Shown piece after piece: positions 1 through 9,550 of a stretch of 64,000 nucleotides of DNA. The stretch is from positions 62,001 through 126,000 of the forward strand of contig WJMJ01000018.1 in the NCBI GenBank assembly GCA_014728035.1. The letters run 5' to 3'. Both the position numbers and the translations under genes were made by a program. A model generated the notes under the pieces. That model ran no database searches. It was not told the DNA's origin and was given only the letters and a program-made list of their open reading frames with translations. The DNA is from Promethearchaeota archaeon (GTDB taxonomy: Archaea; Asgardarchaeota; Thorarchaeia; Thorarchaeales; Thorarchaeaceae). Within the stretch, counting starts at the first letter, position 1. Every line of letters begins with the position of its first letter.

Positions 1-497
1 TAGGTAGAGGAACTTCAACATTTGATGGAATGGCACTAGCATGGGCAGTAGCTGAGCAGATAGTTCAAATAAAATGTCGTACCCTATTTGCTACACACTT
101 TCATCAGCTAACAGACATGGCATCTTCATATCATGGAGTTAAGAACGTTCATACCTTGGCTAGAGAAACTGGGGAGTCTATAGTATTTCTTCATAAGGTT
201 GTTGAAGGAGGTACAGATAGAAGCTATGGTGTTCATGTTGCATCTTTAGCTGGAGTCCCACTTTCAGTAGTAAGACGAGCTCAACAATTACTAGTCAAGC
301 TCGAAAAAGACAGCACAGTTGAATTGGGAGAGGGAATGCAAGATGCAGAAGAAGCCATTCAAACGAGTCTAGAAGCTTTAACAGTGGATGACCCTATTGT
401 AGAACGTATCAAGCATATAGACCTCGATCGTATCACCCCAATCGATGCTTTGTTAAAACTGAAAGAGATGCAAGAAGAAGCGAAGGGACGAGGTTAG
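1..497 (+). CDS. mutS: DNA mismatch repair ATPase MutS, C-terminal fragment
   Basis: The reading frame is open from the window edge, so this is the 3' end of a gene that starts outside. The first readable residues, GRGTSTFDG (from base 3), are the MutS signature next to Walker B. They are followed by the conserved ATHFHQLTDM segment and the YGVHVASLAGVP segment of the ABC-type ATPase domain. The tail carries the usual helical C-terminal region. MutS recognises mismatches in DNA and recruits MutL, and a mutL gene lies about 6.3 kb downstream on the same strand, although they are not in one operon. The missing N-terminal part (mismatch-binding and clamp domains) cannot be judged. A MutS2/MutS5-type paralogue is possible, but the mutL nearby favours a repair MutS. 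Confidence 0.93.
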   Translation, partial: GRGTSTFDGMALAWAVAEQIVQIKCRTLFATHFHQLTDMASSYHGVKNVHTLARETGESIVFLHKVVEGGTDRSYGVHVASLAGVPLSVVRRAQQLLVKLEKDSTVELGEGMQDAEEAIQTSLEALTVDDPIVERIKHIDLDRITPIDALLKLKEMQEEAKGRG

Positions 498-529
498 AGA
501 TATATACATTCCAGGAGTATTCTCCAGAA

Positions 530-1321
530 ATGATGATTCCGGAGGAAGAGAAGGAAAAGAGACTCAAAACCTATTCAGCTATATGTTGCATAGAGTTCAT
601 TGTAATCTTACTAGTGGGATTTCTCATAGATTTTGATAATGACCTGCAATTCTATATATTCATGGCGATGATAGTAGGATTTTCTGTATTATGTATTAAC
701 CATGGCTATAATTCTCTGATAAAACCTGAAATCGATTTAGATAAACTCAAGACAGCAGAGCCTTATCTACAGGGTGAAACTATCTGGTCTAACGAAGTGA
801 TTCAAGCTCCTCTCAGTGATGATGCTGAATATTTGCTGAAATTATCAAAAGATGGAAACAAATATGGGATTCTAAAACGAGGGGATAGCATAGAAGTAAT
901 TGACGAGATTCCACCAAGTACCATAGAGCTGTTTTCGAATCCGCGAAATCTAGATGCATTTCTCTATTACAAAATCGAAGAACATACAAGATTGCGGTCA
1001 CTTATCAAGTCATCAATAATCATTGGAGTAGTGTGGTTTGTTGTTGGTTACTGGGTATTATCCCCTCTATTTCAGATTCTCCCGCTCTCCTTCTTTAATT
1101 GGTTTGGAATATTGGAATCCATTACCATTTTTGGTACTTTATTTCTAGTAGTAAGTCTAAGATGGATACATCATTTGAAAACAATTGATACTGACATGTA
1201 TCTTCAGTATACAGAATTTGTTGAGGTATTGGAGATTCTAAGAGATAATGCTCCTACATCATATAAAAGAAGAGAATACCAAGAAAAATTAGACAGAATC
1301 AGAGAACAGGGCTATATCTAG
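530..1321 (+). CDS. hypothetical membrane protein, four predicted TM segments
   Basis: A 263-residue protein that I do not recognise. It has two hydrophobic helices near the N-terminus (about residues 17-34 and 41-60), a soluble stretch of about 100 residues, two more helices (about 161-180 and 194-210) and a charged C-terminal tail. This layout suggests an integral membrane protein with its middle domain on one side of the membrane. ATG codons at 530 and 533 are both possible starts, and GGAG lies about 15 bases upstream. It starts 32 bases after mutS stops and may be cotranscribed with it, but no functional link is evident. Confidence 0.6.
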   Translation: MMIPEEEKEKRLKTYSAICCIEFIVILLVGFLIDFDNDLQFYIFMAMIVGFSVLCINHGYNSLIKPEIDLDKLKTAEPYLQGETIWSNEVIQAPLSDDAEYLLKLSKDGNKYGILKRGDSIEVIDEIPPSTIELFSNPRNLDAFLYYKIEEHTRLRSLIKSSIIIGVVWFVVGYWVLSPLFQILPLSFFNWFGILESITIFGTLFLVVSLRWIHHLKTIDTDMYLQYTEFVEVLEILRDNAPTSYKRREYQEKLDRIREQGYI

Positions 1322-1486
1322 TTTTGTGAATTCTATCAAGATAAGAAATCAAATCAATAGCATCTCAGAAACTTAGTTGAAGTATAACCGATACAATTAG
1401 AAAGCAATATCTAAATTATAATTTAGAAAGAAGCAAGCATCAAAAGATTTGATTATTTCTTCAGAACTGAATTTGTGGTGAAATAA
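1322..1486. other. intergenic region with an 18-bp palindrome
   Basis: AT-rich spacer between two hypothetical genes. The only structure seen is a perfect 18-bp palindrome at 1410-1427 (half-site TCTAAATTA), about 60 bases before the downstream start. It could be an operator, or a chance product of AT-rich sequence. Confidence 0.35.
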
Positions 1487-1789
1487 TTGGGAATTAAAAG
1501 ACATCTGAAAAAGATGAATGACCTACGTGAAAAACAGAAAGAATGCTTGGAGAAGCAAGAGAAAAGGTTCAAGAACTTGTTTGACGATTTATTCATGACC
1601 GATAACTACATTGCACTTGAGATCATGCAAGAACATCTGTACTTACATCCATTTAAAGAAAAAGCACTCGAGGAACTTCGTGTATTAGTGCGAGGTTACG
1701 GAAAAAACTATCATGTCATTCCAATTGTCAGTGAAGGAAAACTGTACGTGACTTTTGCTCGACCTCCATATCCCCCTCCAGAAAGATAA
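1487..1789 (+). CDS. small hypothetical protein
   Basis: A 100-residue protein of unknown function. The N-terminal 35 residues are highly charged and lysine-rich, probably helical. The rest looks like a compact alpha/beta domain ending in a proline-rich tail (PPYPPPER). The start is TTG at 1487, chosen because GGTGA sits five bases upstream at 1478-1482. An ATG at 1514 is the alternative. There are no membrane segments or cysteine motifs. Confidence 0.5.
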   Translation: MGIKRHLKKMNDLREKQKECLEKQEKRFKNLFDDLFMTDNYIALEIMQEHLYLHPFKEKALEELRVLVRGYGKNYHVIPIVSEGKLYVTFARPPYPPPER

Positions 1790-1940
1790 GGGATATTTCA
1801 GTAGAGAAAAGCTCCACTGGATATTAGTTATTGTAATCCTTTCATCCTTGACAAATAACCCATCGTAGGTGTAATAATGTCACTTCCCTAACTTGTGAAT
1901 GTTGGCTATTCATGCATTACTGCTAAATCAGATTGGTAGA

Positions 1941-1955
1941 GTGAAGCTTAAATAT
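1941..1955 (+). promoter_or_regulatory. archaeal BRE/TATA promoter of the pentose-phosphate operon
   Basis: GTGAAG followed by CTTAAATAT fits an archaeal BRE plus TATA box. Transcription would start near 1977. That gives a leader of about 20 bases to the ATG at 1997 or about 68 bases to the ATG at 2045. Confidence 0.5.
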
Positions 1956-2044
1956 CGCGAAAGTAGTCCCGAGCTTGAAAGACAGAACGGTTTCAAATGA
2001 AATACCTGACTTTCTCCCAACTGAAATTCCGAGTAGGACTTCCC

Positions 2045-2707
2045 ATGAAGCAAATAATCGCTCCTTCAATTTTATCAGCAGATTTTACAAATTTAGAACG
2101 TGATATTAAAGCCGCAGAGAGAGGTGGTGCTGATTATTTCCATATTGATGTAATGGATGGCCACTTTGTTCCAAATATATCCTACGGCTCCATCATGGTG
2201 AGAACCATGAAAAAAATAACAAATATCCCTCTCGATGTTCACCTGATGATTGAAGACCCTGACAAGTATATTCCGGAGTTTATAGACGCTGGAGCTGACT
2301 TGGTAATCCCACATGTTGAGGCACCATATGACATCTATCGGTCTGTACAGTTGATCAATAATTTAGGGGCACAAGCTGGAGTTGCACTAAACCCCGGTAC
2401 ACCTCTTTGTTGCATTGAACCATTGATTGAACAGATTGAAGCTGTATTGATAATGAGTGTTTGTCCAGGTTTCGGAGGGCAATCATTTCAGCCAGAAAGT
2501 CTGAAGAAGGTCAGACAGCTCAGAGAGATGCTTGATGATCTCAAACCAAGTGTTCATGTTGCTATTGATGGTGGAATCGGACGAAATAATATCCAAGAAG
2601 TACAAAGAGCGGGAGCTAACTTCTTTGTGATGGGTTCTGCGGTATTTCGTCAAGACGATATTGAGAAGACAGTAAAAGAACTGAAGGGAGTAGTCGAGAG
2701 TAGATGA
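2045..2707 (+). CDS. rpe: ribulose-phosphate 3-epimerase
   Basis: Interconverts ribulose 5-phosphate and xylulose 5-phosphate in the pentose-phosphate pathway. The TIM-barrel signatures are clear: IAPSILSADF at the N-terminus, the metal ligands H33 and D35 in FHIDVMDGHFVPN, VHLMI, VCPGFGGQ, and AIDGGI near residue 175. The start at 2045 gives 220 residues, the usual family length, and places MKxIIAPSIL at the N-terminus as in homologues. An in-frame ATG at 1997 would add 16 unconserved residues. The stop codon overlaps the transketolase start (ATGA), so the two are translationally coupled in an operon with transketolase and transaldolase. Confidence 0.95.
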   Translation: MKQIIAPSILSADFTNLERDIKAAERGGADYFHIDVMDGHFVPNISYGSIMVRTMKKITNIPLDVHLMIEDPDKYIPEFIDAGADLVIPHVEAPYDIYRSVQLINNLGAQAGVALNPGTPLCCIEPLIEQIEAVLIMSVCPGFGGQSFQPESLKKVRQLREMLDDLKPSVHVAIDGGIGRNNIQEVQRAGANFFVMGSAVFRQDDIEKTVKELKGVVESR

Positions 2708-3546
2708 ACATAGATGAGCTGAGAAGACAATCCATTCAAAATCGAATAGATATCATTGAGATGATAGCTGAGGCTGGCTCAGGCCATCCAGGAGGGTCCC
2801 TTTCCTGCATCGATATTCTAACAGTTCTGTACTTTGAAAAAATGAATATCGATCCATCAAATCCTGAATGGGAAGATCGTGACCGATTTGTTCTCTCTAA
2901 AGGACACGCGGCTCCAGCCCTATATGCCTGTCTAGCTGAGAGGGGGTATTTTTCCAAACGTACATTGTTGACTCTTAGAAAACTCAAATCAATTCTTCAG
3001 GGACATCCCGACTGTGTTCGAACTCCTGGGGTTGATACTTCTTCAGGCTCTCTAGGACAGGGATTATCAATAGCAAACGGGATGGCACTTGCTGCTAAAA
3101 TTGATGAGAAAGACTATTTTGTCTATACTGTCTTAGGTGATGGAGAAATTCAAGAGGGGCAAATATGGGAGGCTGCTATGACTGCATCACATCACGCTCT
3201 TGGAAATCTCATTGCTTTTGTTGACTGGAATGGATTACAGATTGATGGTCGATGTGATGACTTGAAATGTATCTGTCCAATAGAAGACAAATTTCTAGCT
3301 TTTGGTTGGTATGTGATATCAATTGACGGACATGATTTCGAGCAAATTGCAGTGGCTATTGATGAAGCACAGGGTATCGAAGACAGACCTACAATGATCG
3401 TCGCAAAGACAATCAAAGGGAAAGATGTGAGCTTCATGGAAGATAACATTGGTTTTCATGGAAAAGCTCCAAATGATGAAGAGACTGAACAAGCACTGCA
3501 AGAACTCAAATTATTGCTTGAGCAAAATGGAGGGTCTGTTGAATGA
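2704..3546 (+). CDS. transketolase, N-terminal (TPP-binding) subunit
   Basis: First half of a split transketolase of 280 residues. With the next gene it forms the thiamine-diphosphate enzyme that moves two-carbon ketol units between sugar phosphates. Visible motifs are GSGHPGG (about residues 25-31), the LSKGHAAPALYA segment, GSLGQGLS, and the TPP/Mg motif beginning GDGE at residue 145 and ending at the N of DWNG about 30 residues later. Split transketolases are standard in archaea. It overlaps rpe upstream and the C-terminal subunit downstream by four bases each, which implies a coupled operon and stoichiometric synthesis. Confidence 0.95.
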   Translation: MNIDELRRQSIQNRIDIIEMIAEAGSGHPGGSLSCIDILTVLYFEKMNIDPSNPEWEDRDRFVLSKGHAAPALYACLAERGYFSKRTLLTLRKLKSILQGHPDCVRTPGVDTSSGSLGQGLSIANGMALAAKIDEKDYFVYTVLGDGEIQEGQIWEAAMTASHHALGNLIAFVDWNGLQIDGRCDDLKCICPIEDKFLAFGWYVISIDGHDFEQIAVAIDEAQGIEDRPTMIVAKTIKGKDVSFMEDNIGFHGKAPNDEETEQALQELKLLLEQNGGSVE

Positions 3547-4505
3547 AAAAGGGAACCCTTTACGAAACACGAGGAGCATACGGTGAAACTTTAGTCGAAC
3601 TTGGAAACGAAATGGGAAAGAAAATTATTGTGCTTGATGCGGACCTATCAGGATCAACAAGAACAAGCAAATTCGCAGAGAAATTTCCGGATCAATTCTT
3701 CAATATGGGGATAGCAGAGCAGGACATGATGGGAACAGCTGCAGGATTAGCACTATCAGGTAAGACTGTCTTCACTAGTACTTTTGCAATCTTTGCAGCT
3801 GGACGACCGTACGAACAGATAAGAAATTCAATTGCATATTCAAAACTTGATGTAAAGATAGTAGCATCACATGGAGGAATTTCAGTTGGGCCTGATGGCT
3901 CATCTCATCAAGCAATCGAAGATATTTCCTTAATGCGAGCAATACCAAACATGCGGGTAGTAGTTCCTTGTGATGCACGTGAAACAGTTGGAGCAATTAA
4001 AACAGCAGCCCGGACTCCAGGACCATTTTATATCAGAGTGATGAGACCGAAGACGAAGGTTATCTGTGATGAGGATTATAGATTCAGTCTCGGAAAAGCT
4101 CATACTATGAGAGCTGGATCAGATATAACCATGGTTGCATGTGGTCTAATGGTAGAGATGGCTCTGGATGCAGCAGATTTTCTAAGCAAAGAAGGAATAG
4201 AATGCGAAGTGATTAATTCTTCAACCATAAAACCTCTTGACGAGGATACAATCACTCGTAGCACTCTCAATACTGGTGCTTGTATAACTCTGGAGGAAAA
4301 CACAATTATTGGTGGTCTGGGTTCTGCTGTAGCAGAGCTCCTTGGAGAAAGAAATCCGGTACCTATGCATAGAATTGGTATTCAAGATAAATTCGGTCAA
4401 TCCGGAACACCTAAGGAGCTTATGGATACATATGGATTGAACCGTGCTCATATAGTGTATGCAGTACGAGAAACCCTCGCAAGAAAAGTCGAAAACGGGA
4501 GATAA
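3543..4505 (+). CDS. transketolase, C-terminal subunit
   Basis: Second half of the split transketolase, 320 residues, containing the pyrimidine-binding and C-terminal domains. The conserved stretch [13 protein letters not shown] carries the glutamate that activates the thiamine ring. [16 protein letters not shown] and the C-terminal [14 protein letters not shown] segment are also typical. It follows the N-terminal subunit with an ATGA overlap. A 1-deoxyxylulose-5-phosphate synthase is unlikely because the protein is split and archaea use the mevalonate pathway, which is supported here by the HMG-CoA reductase gene in the window. Confidence 0.94.
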   Translation: MKKGTLYETRGAYGETLVELGNEMGKKIIVLDADLSGSTRTSKFAEKFPDQFFNMGIAEQDMMGTAAGLALSGKTVFTSTFAIFAAGRPYEQIRNSIAYSKLDVKIVASHGGISVGPDGSSHQAIEDISLMRAIPNMRVVVPCDARETVGAIKTAARTPGPFYIRVMRPKTKVICDEDYRFSLGKAHTMRAGSDITMVACGLMVEMALDAADFLSKEGIECEVINSSTIKPLDEDTITRSTLNTGACITLEENTIIGGLGSAVAELLGERNPVPMHRIGIQDKFGQSGTPKELMDTYGLNRAHIVYAVRETLARKVENGR

Positions 4506-4512
4506 CAGAAAA

Positions 4513-5160
4513 ATGAAATTCTTTATAGATACAGCAAATGTTGACGCAATCAGGAAGGCTCATGCAAGAGGAATGGTTGACGGAGTAACAACCAATCCCT
4601 CACTTGTAGCCAAAGAAGGAAAGGACTTCAGAAAAATCGTCGATGAGATTGCATCTTTTGTCAAAGGTCCAATTAGTCTTGAAGTTGTTAGTGAAGATGC
4701 TGATGGCATGTTCAAAGAGGCCCAAGAACTCAACGGATGGATTGACAATGCTGCAATAAAAATACCCATGACCTGGGAAGGTCTCAAAGCAACACGAATG
4801 TGTGCAGAAGCAGATATTGATACAAATGTGACTTTAGTCTTCAGTGCAAATCAAGCTCTGCTTGCTGCAAAAGCAGGAGCCACTTTCGTATCACCATTCA
4901 TTGGTAGATTGGATGATATAGGCCACACTGGAATGGATCTAATTGCAGAAACCGTCCAAATCTTCACAAATTATGCAATGGAAACCGAGATAATAGTAGC
5001 AAGTATTAGACATCCAATCCATGTCAAAGAAGCAGCCATGCTTGGGGCTGATATTGCCACAATCCCACCATCGGTTCTTGAAAAGATGGTGACACATCCA
5101 CTCACTGATGTAGGAATTGAAAGATTTCTAGCAGATTGGGAGAAAGTAAAAAGTAAATAA
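4513..5160 (+). CDS. tal: transaldolase (small MipB/TalC type)
   Basis: Transfers dihydroxyacetone units between sugar phosphates, completing the non-oxidative pentose-phosphate set with the three genes upstream. The 215-residue length matches the small transaldolase/fructose-6-phosphate aldolase family. MKFFIDTAN opens the barrel, GVTTNPSLV follows, and the Schiff-base lysine is K83 in AAIKIPMT. Start 4513 is chosen because homologues begin exactly at [10 protein letters not shown] longer frame from 4459 would overlap the transketolase gene by 47 bases. It begins 7 bases after transketolase stops. Fructose-6-phosphate aldolase activity cannot be excluded from sequence alone. Confidence 0.93.
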   Translation: MKFFIDTANVDAIRKAHARGMVDGVTTNPSLVAKEGKDFRKIVDEIASFVKGPISLEVVSEDADGMFKEAQELNGWIDNAAIKIPMTWEGLKATRMCAEADIDTNVTLVFSANQALLAAKAGATFVSPFIGRLDDIGHTGMDLIAETVQIFTNYAMETEIIVASIRHPIHVKEAAMLGADIATIPPSVLEKMVTHPLTDVGIERFLADWEKVKSK

Positions 5161-5228
5161 ACTGCCAAACTGAAATGGGAAGACAGATATGGTGCTTAGA
5201 CCATGTCTTTCCTATCAGGGTGCAGATT

Positions 5229-6782
5229 ATGGAGATAGAGGCAGACCTCGTTGTTTTCAATGGCAATATAATTACTATGGATCCAGAGCTTCCAAATGCT
5301 TCCTGTTTTGCAACAAAAAGTTGGAAATTTTTCGCAGTTGGAGAGGAAGAACACATCCAAGACCTGATTATGACTGCAAAAAGAGTAATTGATCTTGGAG
5401 GAAAGACTGTCTTACCTGGATTCATCGATGCTCACACTCACATTACATCTGCTGGAATACGTGAAGATCATATCCATTTACACGCAATGAAATCCATTGA
5501 TGAAATCAAAAAGACGATTAGCGAAGCCCTTCACAAATACAAGAAAGAGTCGTGGATTTTAGGCCATGGCTGGGACGAAAGCAAGTGGCCAGAGAAACGA
5601 TATATTACTATGACGGATTTAGACGAGGTTAGCACTGAACACGCAATTTTACTTGATCGAATCGATGGACATCTAACATCGGTTAACTCGATGGCATTTA
5701 AGAAGTTGAAACTTGATGAAAAACATGAGGGAATTATTAGAGACAAGAAGGGGAATCCAACAGGTATTCTAAAGGATATTGAAGGCCTCCATAATGAAAT
5801 TTCCATCTCTGAAGAAGAAATACAAAAAGGAATTCTTTCAGCAGGTAGAATTGCAACACGCCATGGAATTACCACAGTTGTAGATAATGCTGTATCGGGA
5901 ATGCTAAGACATTTACGAACAGCAGAATTTGAAAATGACTTGCACGCAAGATTTGTTGTGAATCCACCAGACAAAATGATGACCCCAATGATAAAATTAG
6001 GAATCACCTCATGTTGGGGTAGCCCAATGTTGAAGATTGGAGGGGTGAAAATCTTTGTTGACGGTTCTATTGGAGCAAGAACAGCATATGTATCAGAACC
6101 TTATAACGACGATCCTGAAAATCGAGGGATATTAGTTTATGATAAGAAGAAACTGAAACGTATTGTTAGAAACGCCATCTCCAACGACATTCAAACAGTG
6201 ATTCACGCAATTGGTGATGAAGCAATAGAGATGGTCATAACAGTCTTTGAAGAAATAAAGGACAAGGAAGCAATCCGTCGCCAAAGACACAGGATAGAAC
6301 ACGCAGAGATGATATCAGAATACCAGATCAGACGTGCGGTAAGCCAAGGTCTCATCTTATCAATGCAACCAAATTTTGTAGGAGAATGGCAACAAAAAGA
6401 TGGCATGTACGTTGATAGATTAGGGGAAGAACGAACAAGAGGTATGAATATGTTCAGAGTAGCTCTTGACAATGGTGCAAGGGTCTGTTTTGGTTCTGAT
6501 GGAATGCCATATGGCCCATTGTATGGTATTTGGTCTGCTGTTACACATCACAACGATAGAGTAAGATTAGAATTAGAAGAAGCGATTCGTTGTTACACAA
6601 TGGAAGGAGCATATTCTGTTTTCATGGAACACACTATTGGTAGCATAAAAGTTGGTAAACGTGCAGATTTTGTTGTTCTTTCAGATAATATAGCAAAAAT
6701 TCCAAAAGAGCAAATAAAGGATATCACTATAGAATCAACATTTGTTGGGGGAATAGAAGAATTTTCTGCTCATCGTCAGTGA
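5229..6782 (+). CDS. YtcJ-like metal-dependent amidohydrolase
   Basis: A 517-residue enzyme of the amidohydrolase superfamily, YtcJ/LAF3 branch. Metal-binding and core motifs appear in order: LPGFIDAHTH (about residue 62), the KIFVDGSIGARTA strand, VIHAIGD, HRIEHAEM, FGSDGMPYGP, and the C-terminal GSIKVGKRADFVVL of the small beta domain. The substrate is unknown, since members hydrolyse varied amides, imides or carbamates. There is no signal peptide, so it is cytosolic. The start at 5229 (MEIEADLVVFNGNI) is preferred because it begins at the conserved beta strand. The frame extends 18 codons further upstream to 5175. MutL starts 9 bases after it. A second, membrane-anchored member lies at 13968-15410. 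Confidence 0.85.
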   Translation: MEIEADLVVFNGNIITMDPELPNASCFATKSWKFFAVGEEEHIQDLIMTAKRVIDLGGKTVLPGFIDAHTHITSAGIREDHIHLHAMKSIDEIKKTISEALHKYKKESWILGHGWDESKWPEKRYITMTDLDEVSTEHAILLDRIDGHLTSVNSMAFKKLKLDEKHEGIIRDKKGNPTGILKDIEGLHNEISISEEEIQKGILSAGRIATRHGITTVVDNAVSGMLRHLRTAEFENDLHARFVVNPPDKMMTPMIKLGITSCWGSPMLKIGGVKIFVDGSIGARTAYVSEPYNDDPENRGILVYDKKKLKRIVRNAISNDIQTVIHAIGDEAIEMVITVFEEIKDKEAIRRQRHRIEHAEMISEYQIRRAVSQGLILSMQPNFVGEWQQKDGMYVDRLGEERTRGMNMFRVALDNGARVCFGSDGMPYGPLYGIWSAVTHHNDRVRLELEEAIRCYTMEGAYSVFMEHTIGSIKVGKRADFVVLSDNIAKIPKEQIKDITIESTFVGGIEEFSAHRQ

Positions 6783-6791
6783 GGAGATTCG

Positions 6792-8588
6792 ATGTCGAGA
6801 GTAAGAGTGTTAGATGATGCTCTAGTAACATTGATTGCGGCTGGAGAGGTTATTGAGCATCCAGCTTCAGTTGTCAAAGAACTTATCGAAAATGCCTTGG
6901 ATGCTGGAGCTACACATGTTGATGTAGAGATTCAGGCGGGTGGAATTGACAGTATCAAGGTCTCAGACAATGGTTCAGGAATTCTTTCCGAAGATGTGCC
7001 AATATGCATACTCAGACACTCAACAAGCAAAATATCAGATCGTGCAGATCTTGATTCGATAGCTACCTATGGATTTCGCGGCGAAGCACTTGCAACAATG
7101 ACTGCTGTTGCTGATGTCAAAATTGTAACCCGTCATAAAACCGAAGATATTGGTTCACAGTTGATTGCAAGAACGGGAGAGAAACCAGTAGTGCACTCTT
7201 CAAACAGGTCAGCAGGAACCTTAGTAGAAGTTACCAATCTTTTTTCCCAAGTGCCAGCCAGAAGAAAACACCTCGATAGCGAGAAAGTGGAAGGTCAACG
7301 AGTTCATGAAGTTATAATGAAACATGCAATTGTTAGGAATGATATTGGCTTTAGACTAGTCCGGGATGATATAGTCGTTCTTGATTGTCCAGAAGACCAG
7401 AGTTCGAGAGAAAGAGTTGCTTTGCTCTGGGGTAGTGATATCGCAAAGAATCTGGTTGAAGTTAATCATAGAGAAAGCGATATCAGTATCGCAGGTTTCA
7501 TCGTCCGACCTCCGGTCTCAAGAGGAAATCGGGGAAGAGAATATTTCTCGGTCTTAAAACGCCCCATTGAAGATCAGAGACTTAGTAAAGCGGTTGAAAG
7601 CGCATATTCCACTCTGTTGATGTCAAGCCGGTTTCCTATCTGTTGTTTGGATATATCTCCTCCTATATCTCATGTAGATGCAAATGTACACCCTGCAAAA
7701 AGAGAGGTACGTATTCAAAATATTGACGAACTTGTCAGCACAGTTCGACGAGCTGTGAAGCTTGCCCTTGATTTGGAAACACCACCTGAAGTGACTGATA
7801 CCCTTGATGCCTTCGTTGATGAAGATATAATGCCCTATCAGCGTGAGAGCCAATTTTCCGAATCCTCTGATAGATATGAAGAAACACTAGTAGAACAACA
7901 AAGTTTCGGAGAGATAGCTCCAGCAGCAGATATCTTACATCTAGAGGAGGTCGGAGGAGTCTTTAGAATAATTGGTCAAATTATGAAGGTATATCTACTC
8001 TTAGAATTTGATGAGGCCCTTGTAATTATAGATCAGCATGCAGCTCATGAACGTGTGCTCTATGAAAATTTGAGAAAGCAAGTCAACGAAGGGGAAACCG
8101 TTGTTCAAGAACTGTTAGAACCTATTGTGCTACATTTAGATGCTAATGATGCTGAAAGAATATTGGAACTTGCTGGTGTTCTAGAAAATATAGGATACTC
8201 TGTCAGCAGTTTTGGAGGAAATGAAATCCTCGTGTCTAGTCTTCCTGAAATTCTTGGAAAACGTGCGAATGAGGATGAGCTCATATCTTTGGTGGACAGA
8301 ATACTGGATATTGGAGAAGATGTGACGGAGAAATTTATGGATGACCTATTGCGAGTAACTGCTTGTCACTCAGCTATACGGGCAGGACAAACATTGAGCA
8401 ATAGTGAAATCCGAAAACTCCTCCTAGATTTATCGAAAACACCGAATCGGTATAACTGTGCTCACGGAAGACCAACCATCCTCCGAATCGAGAGAGAAGA
8501 ATTGGACAGAAGATTTGGAAGAATAGGAGTAGCCTATTTCAAGCGCTACAAAGCGAGACATAGAATCGAAGATGATTCTGAGTATTGA
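6792..8588 (+). CDS. mutL: DNA mismatch repair protein MutL with endonuclease motif
   Basis: A 598-residue MutL. The N-terminal GHKL ATPase shows ENALDAGA (catalytic E33), DNGSGI, STSKI and GFRGEAL. The C-terminal domain carries the nicking-endonuclease motif DQHAAHERVLYE starting at residue 414, ACHSAIRAG at about 524 and CAHGRP at about 556, the conserved set of endonucleolytic MutL/PMS2-type proteins. It is therefore expected to nick DNA after MutS activation, in a system without MutH. A strong Shine-Dalgarno GGAG precedes the ATG. The gene follows the amidohydrolase by 9 bases. A mutS gene ends at 497 on the same strand. MutSL pairs are patchy in archaea and generally thought to come from bacteria. 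Confidence 0.96.
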   Translation: MSRVRVLDDALVTLIAAGEVIEHPASVVKELIENALDAGATHVDVEIQAGGIDSIKVSDNGSGILSEDVPICILRHSTSKISDRADLDSIATYGFRGEALATMTAVADVKIVTRHKTEDIGSQLIARTGEKPVVHSSNRSAGTLVEVTNLFSQVPARRKHLDSEKVEGQRVHEVIMKHAIVRNDIGFRLVRDDIVVLDCPEDQSSRERVALLWGSDIAKNLVEVNHRESDISIAGFIVRPPVSRGNRGREYFSVLKRPIEDQRLSKAVESAYSTLLMSSRFPICCLDISPPISHVDANVHPAKREVRIQNIDELVSTVRRAVKLALDLETPPEVTDTLDAFVDEDIMPYQRESQFSESSDRYEETLVEQQSFGEIAPAADILHLEEVGGVFRIIGQIMKVYLLLEFDEALVIIDQHAAHERVLYENLRKQVNEGETVVQELLEPIVLHLDANDAERILELAGVLENIGYSVSSFGGNEILVSSLPEILGKRANEDELISLVDRILDIGEDVTEKFMDDLLRVTACHSAIRAGQTLSNSEIRKLLLDLSKTPNRYNCAHGRPTILRIEREELDRRFGRIGVAYFKRYKARHRIEDDSEY

Positions 8589-8633
8589 AAATATTGAAGT
8601 AGAGAAAAGCCGCTACATTCATATTGTCAAATT

Positions 8634-9503
8634 CTAATCTTTTTCATCACTTCGTTTGTCACGTACCTTGTCCATAAATTCTCCAGTGATAACGGTAATT
8701 CCCTCCTTTTTAGCTTCCTCAACTACACCAGCAAAAACGCGCTTCAAAAATATGCGCGGCACACGTACAAGTTTAGCAGCAGCCTCCTCAGTCCATTGGA
8801 CACTTGGATCAAATCTCTTAGCAGCAAACATAATCGAATTAACATTGGTATCATGACGATCAGTTATCTGGACTTTGTAAGGTTTTTTGGCCTCTGTAAA
8901 CCAGAAATACATGTTATCTCTAAATCCATAATCAATGGGAAGTTTTGGAAATTTCTTTGCTTCCATGCCATGGATGATTGCCTCGCGATATTCATTTTTG
9001 AGAAAGATCTCGTCAACACGTAGTAGAAAGTGGTTACATTCAGGGGTTACCTCTAATGGAAAACTATCGTCCCATGTGCATTCCATTATCTGAACAGACT
9101 CTTCTACAATTTCAGGATATTGAATTCCTGTTTTCTTTTCTTTTCGCATGGAAGGAATCAAACTGAAAATACTATGCTTCATTTTCTCCTCTGTTGATTC
9201 ACCAGGCCACCCAAGCTCAACACAGCACTCCATGTACTTTTTATCATCAGGAATAAAATTCAAAGCACAAAAACCAGTTCTCCGGATATTCTCAGCTGTA
9301 TTACTTGTAGCTCTGGAAATAAACATCATCGCGTGTTCTCCTGATTCACCTGCAATGATATGTGGGAAGACAAGAGAATAAGGGCCAAGGTTAGTCATTC
9401 CTGATTCTGAAACAGTACTTACCAATACAACCGGCATTGGAAAGAAAGAACTTGTTTGATAGAAATTATCAAGTATGGGAATTGATTCAAAATCTGTTGT
9501 CAT
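8634..9503 (-). CDS. flavin-reductase-like (FMN-binding split-barrel) protein
   Basis: A 289-residue protein whose N-terminal two thirds fit the flavin reductase-like FMN-binding split barrel: PVVLVST, NLGPYSLV, MMFISRAT, NTAENIRRTG and the FALNFI-like strand. Such proteins bind FMN and reduce flavins or act as FMN oxidoreductases. The specific substrate is not predictable. The C-terminal part holds a lysine-rich helix (about residues 240-285). No Shine-Dalgarno is visible before the ATG at 9503, so the transcript may be leaderless. The region upstream holds a 24-bp inverted repeat at 9551-9574 that could control it. It is convergent with mutL. Confidence 0.75.
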   Translation of the reverse strand: MTTDFESIPILDNFYQTSSFFPMPVVLVSTVSESGMTNLGPYSLVFPHIIAGESGEHAMMFISRATSNTAENIRRTGFCALNFIPDDKKYMECCVELGWPGESTEEKMKHSIFSLIPSMRKEKKTGIQYPEIVEESVQIMECTWDDSFPLEVTPECNHFLLRVDEIFLKNEYREAIIHGMEAKKFPKLPIDYGFRDNMYFWFTEAKKPYKVQITDRHDTNVNSIMFAAKRFDPSVQWTEEAAAKLVRVPRIFLKRVFAGVVEEAKKEGITVITGEFMDKVRDKRSDEKD

Positions 9504-9550
9504 AGTCTTTTATGGATACATGATACCTTTTTTACTCTCTCAAAAATACA

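Noticed and set aside
1800..8612. Short repeat GTAGAGAAAAGC after two genes (near 1803 and 8599)
   Set aside because: Only two copies of 12 bases in AT-rich sequence and no shared structure, so chance is likely.
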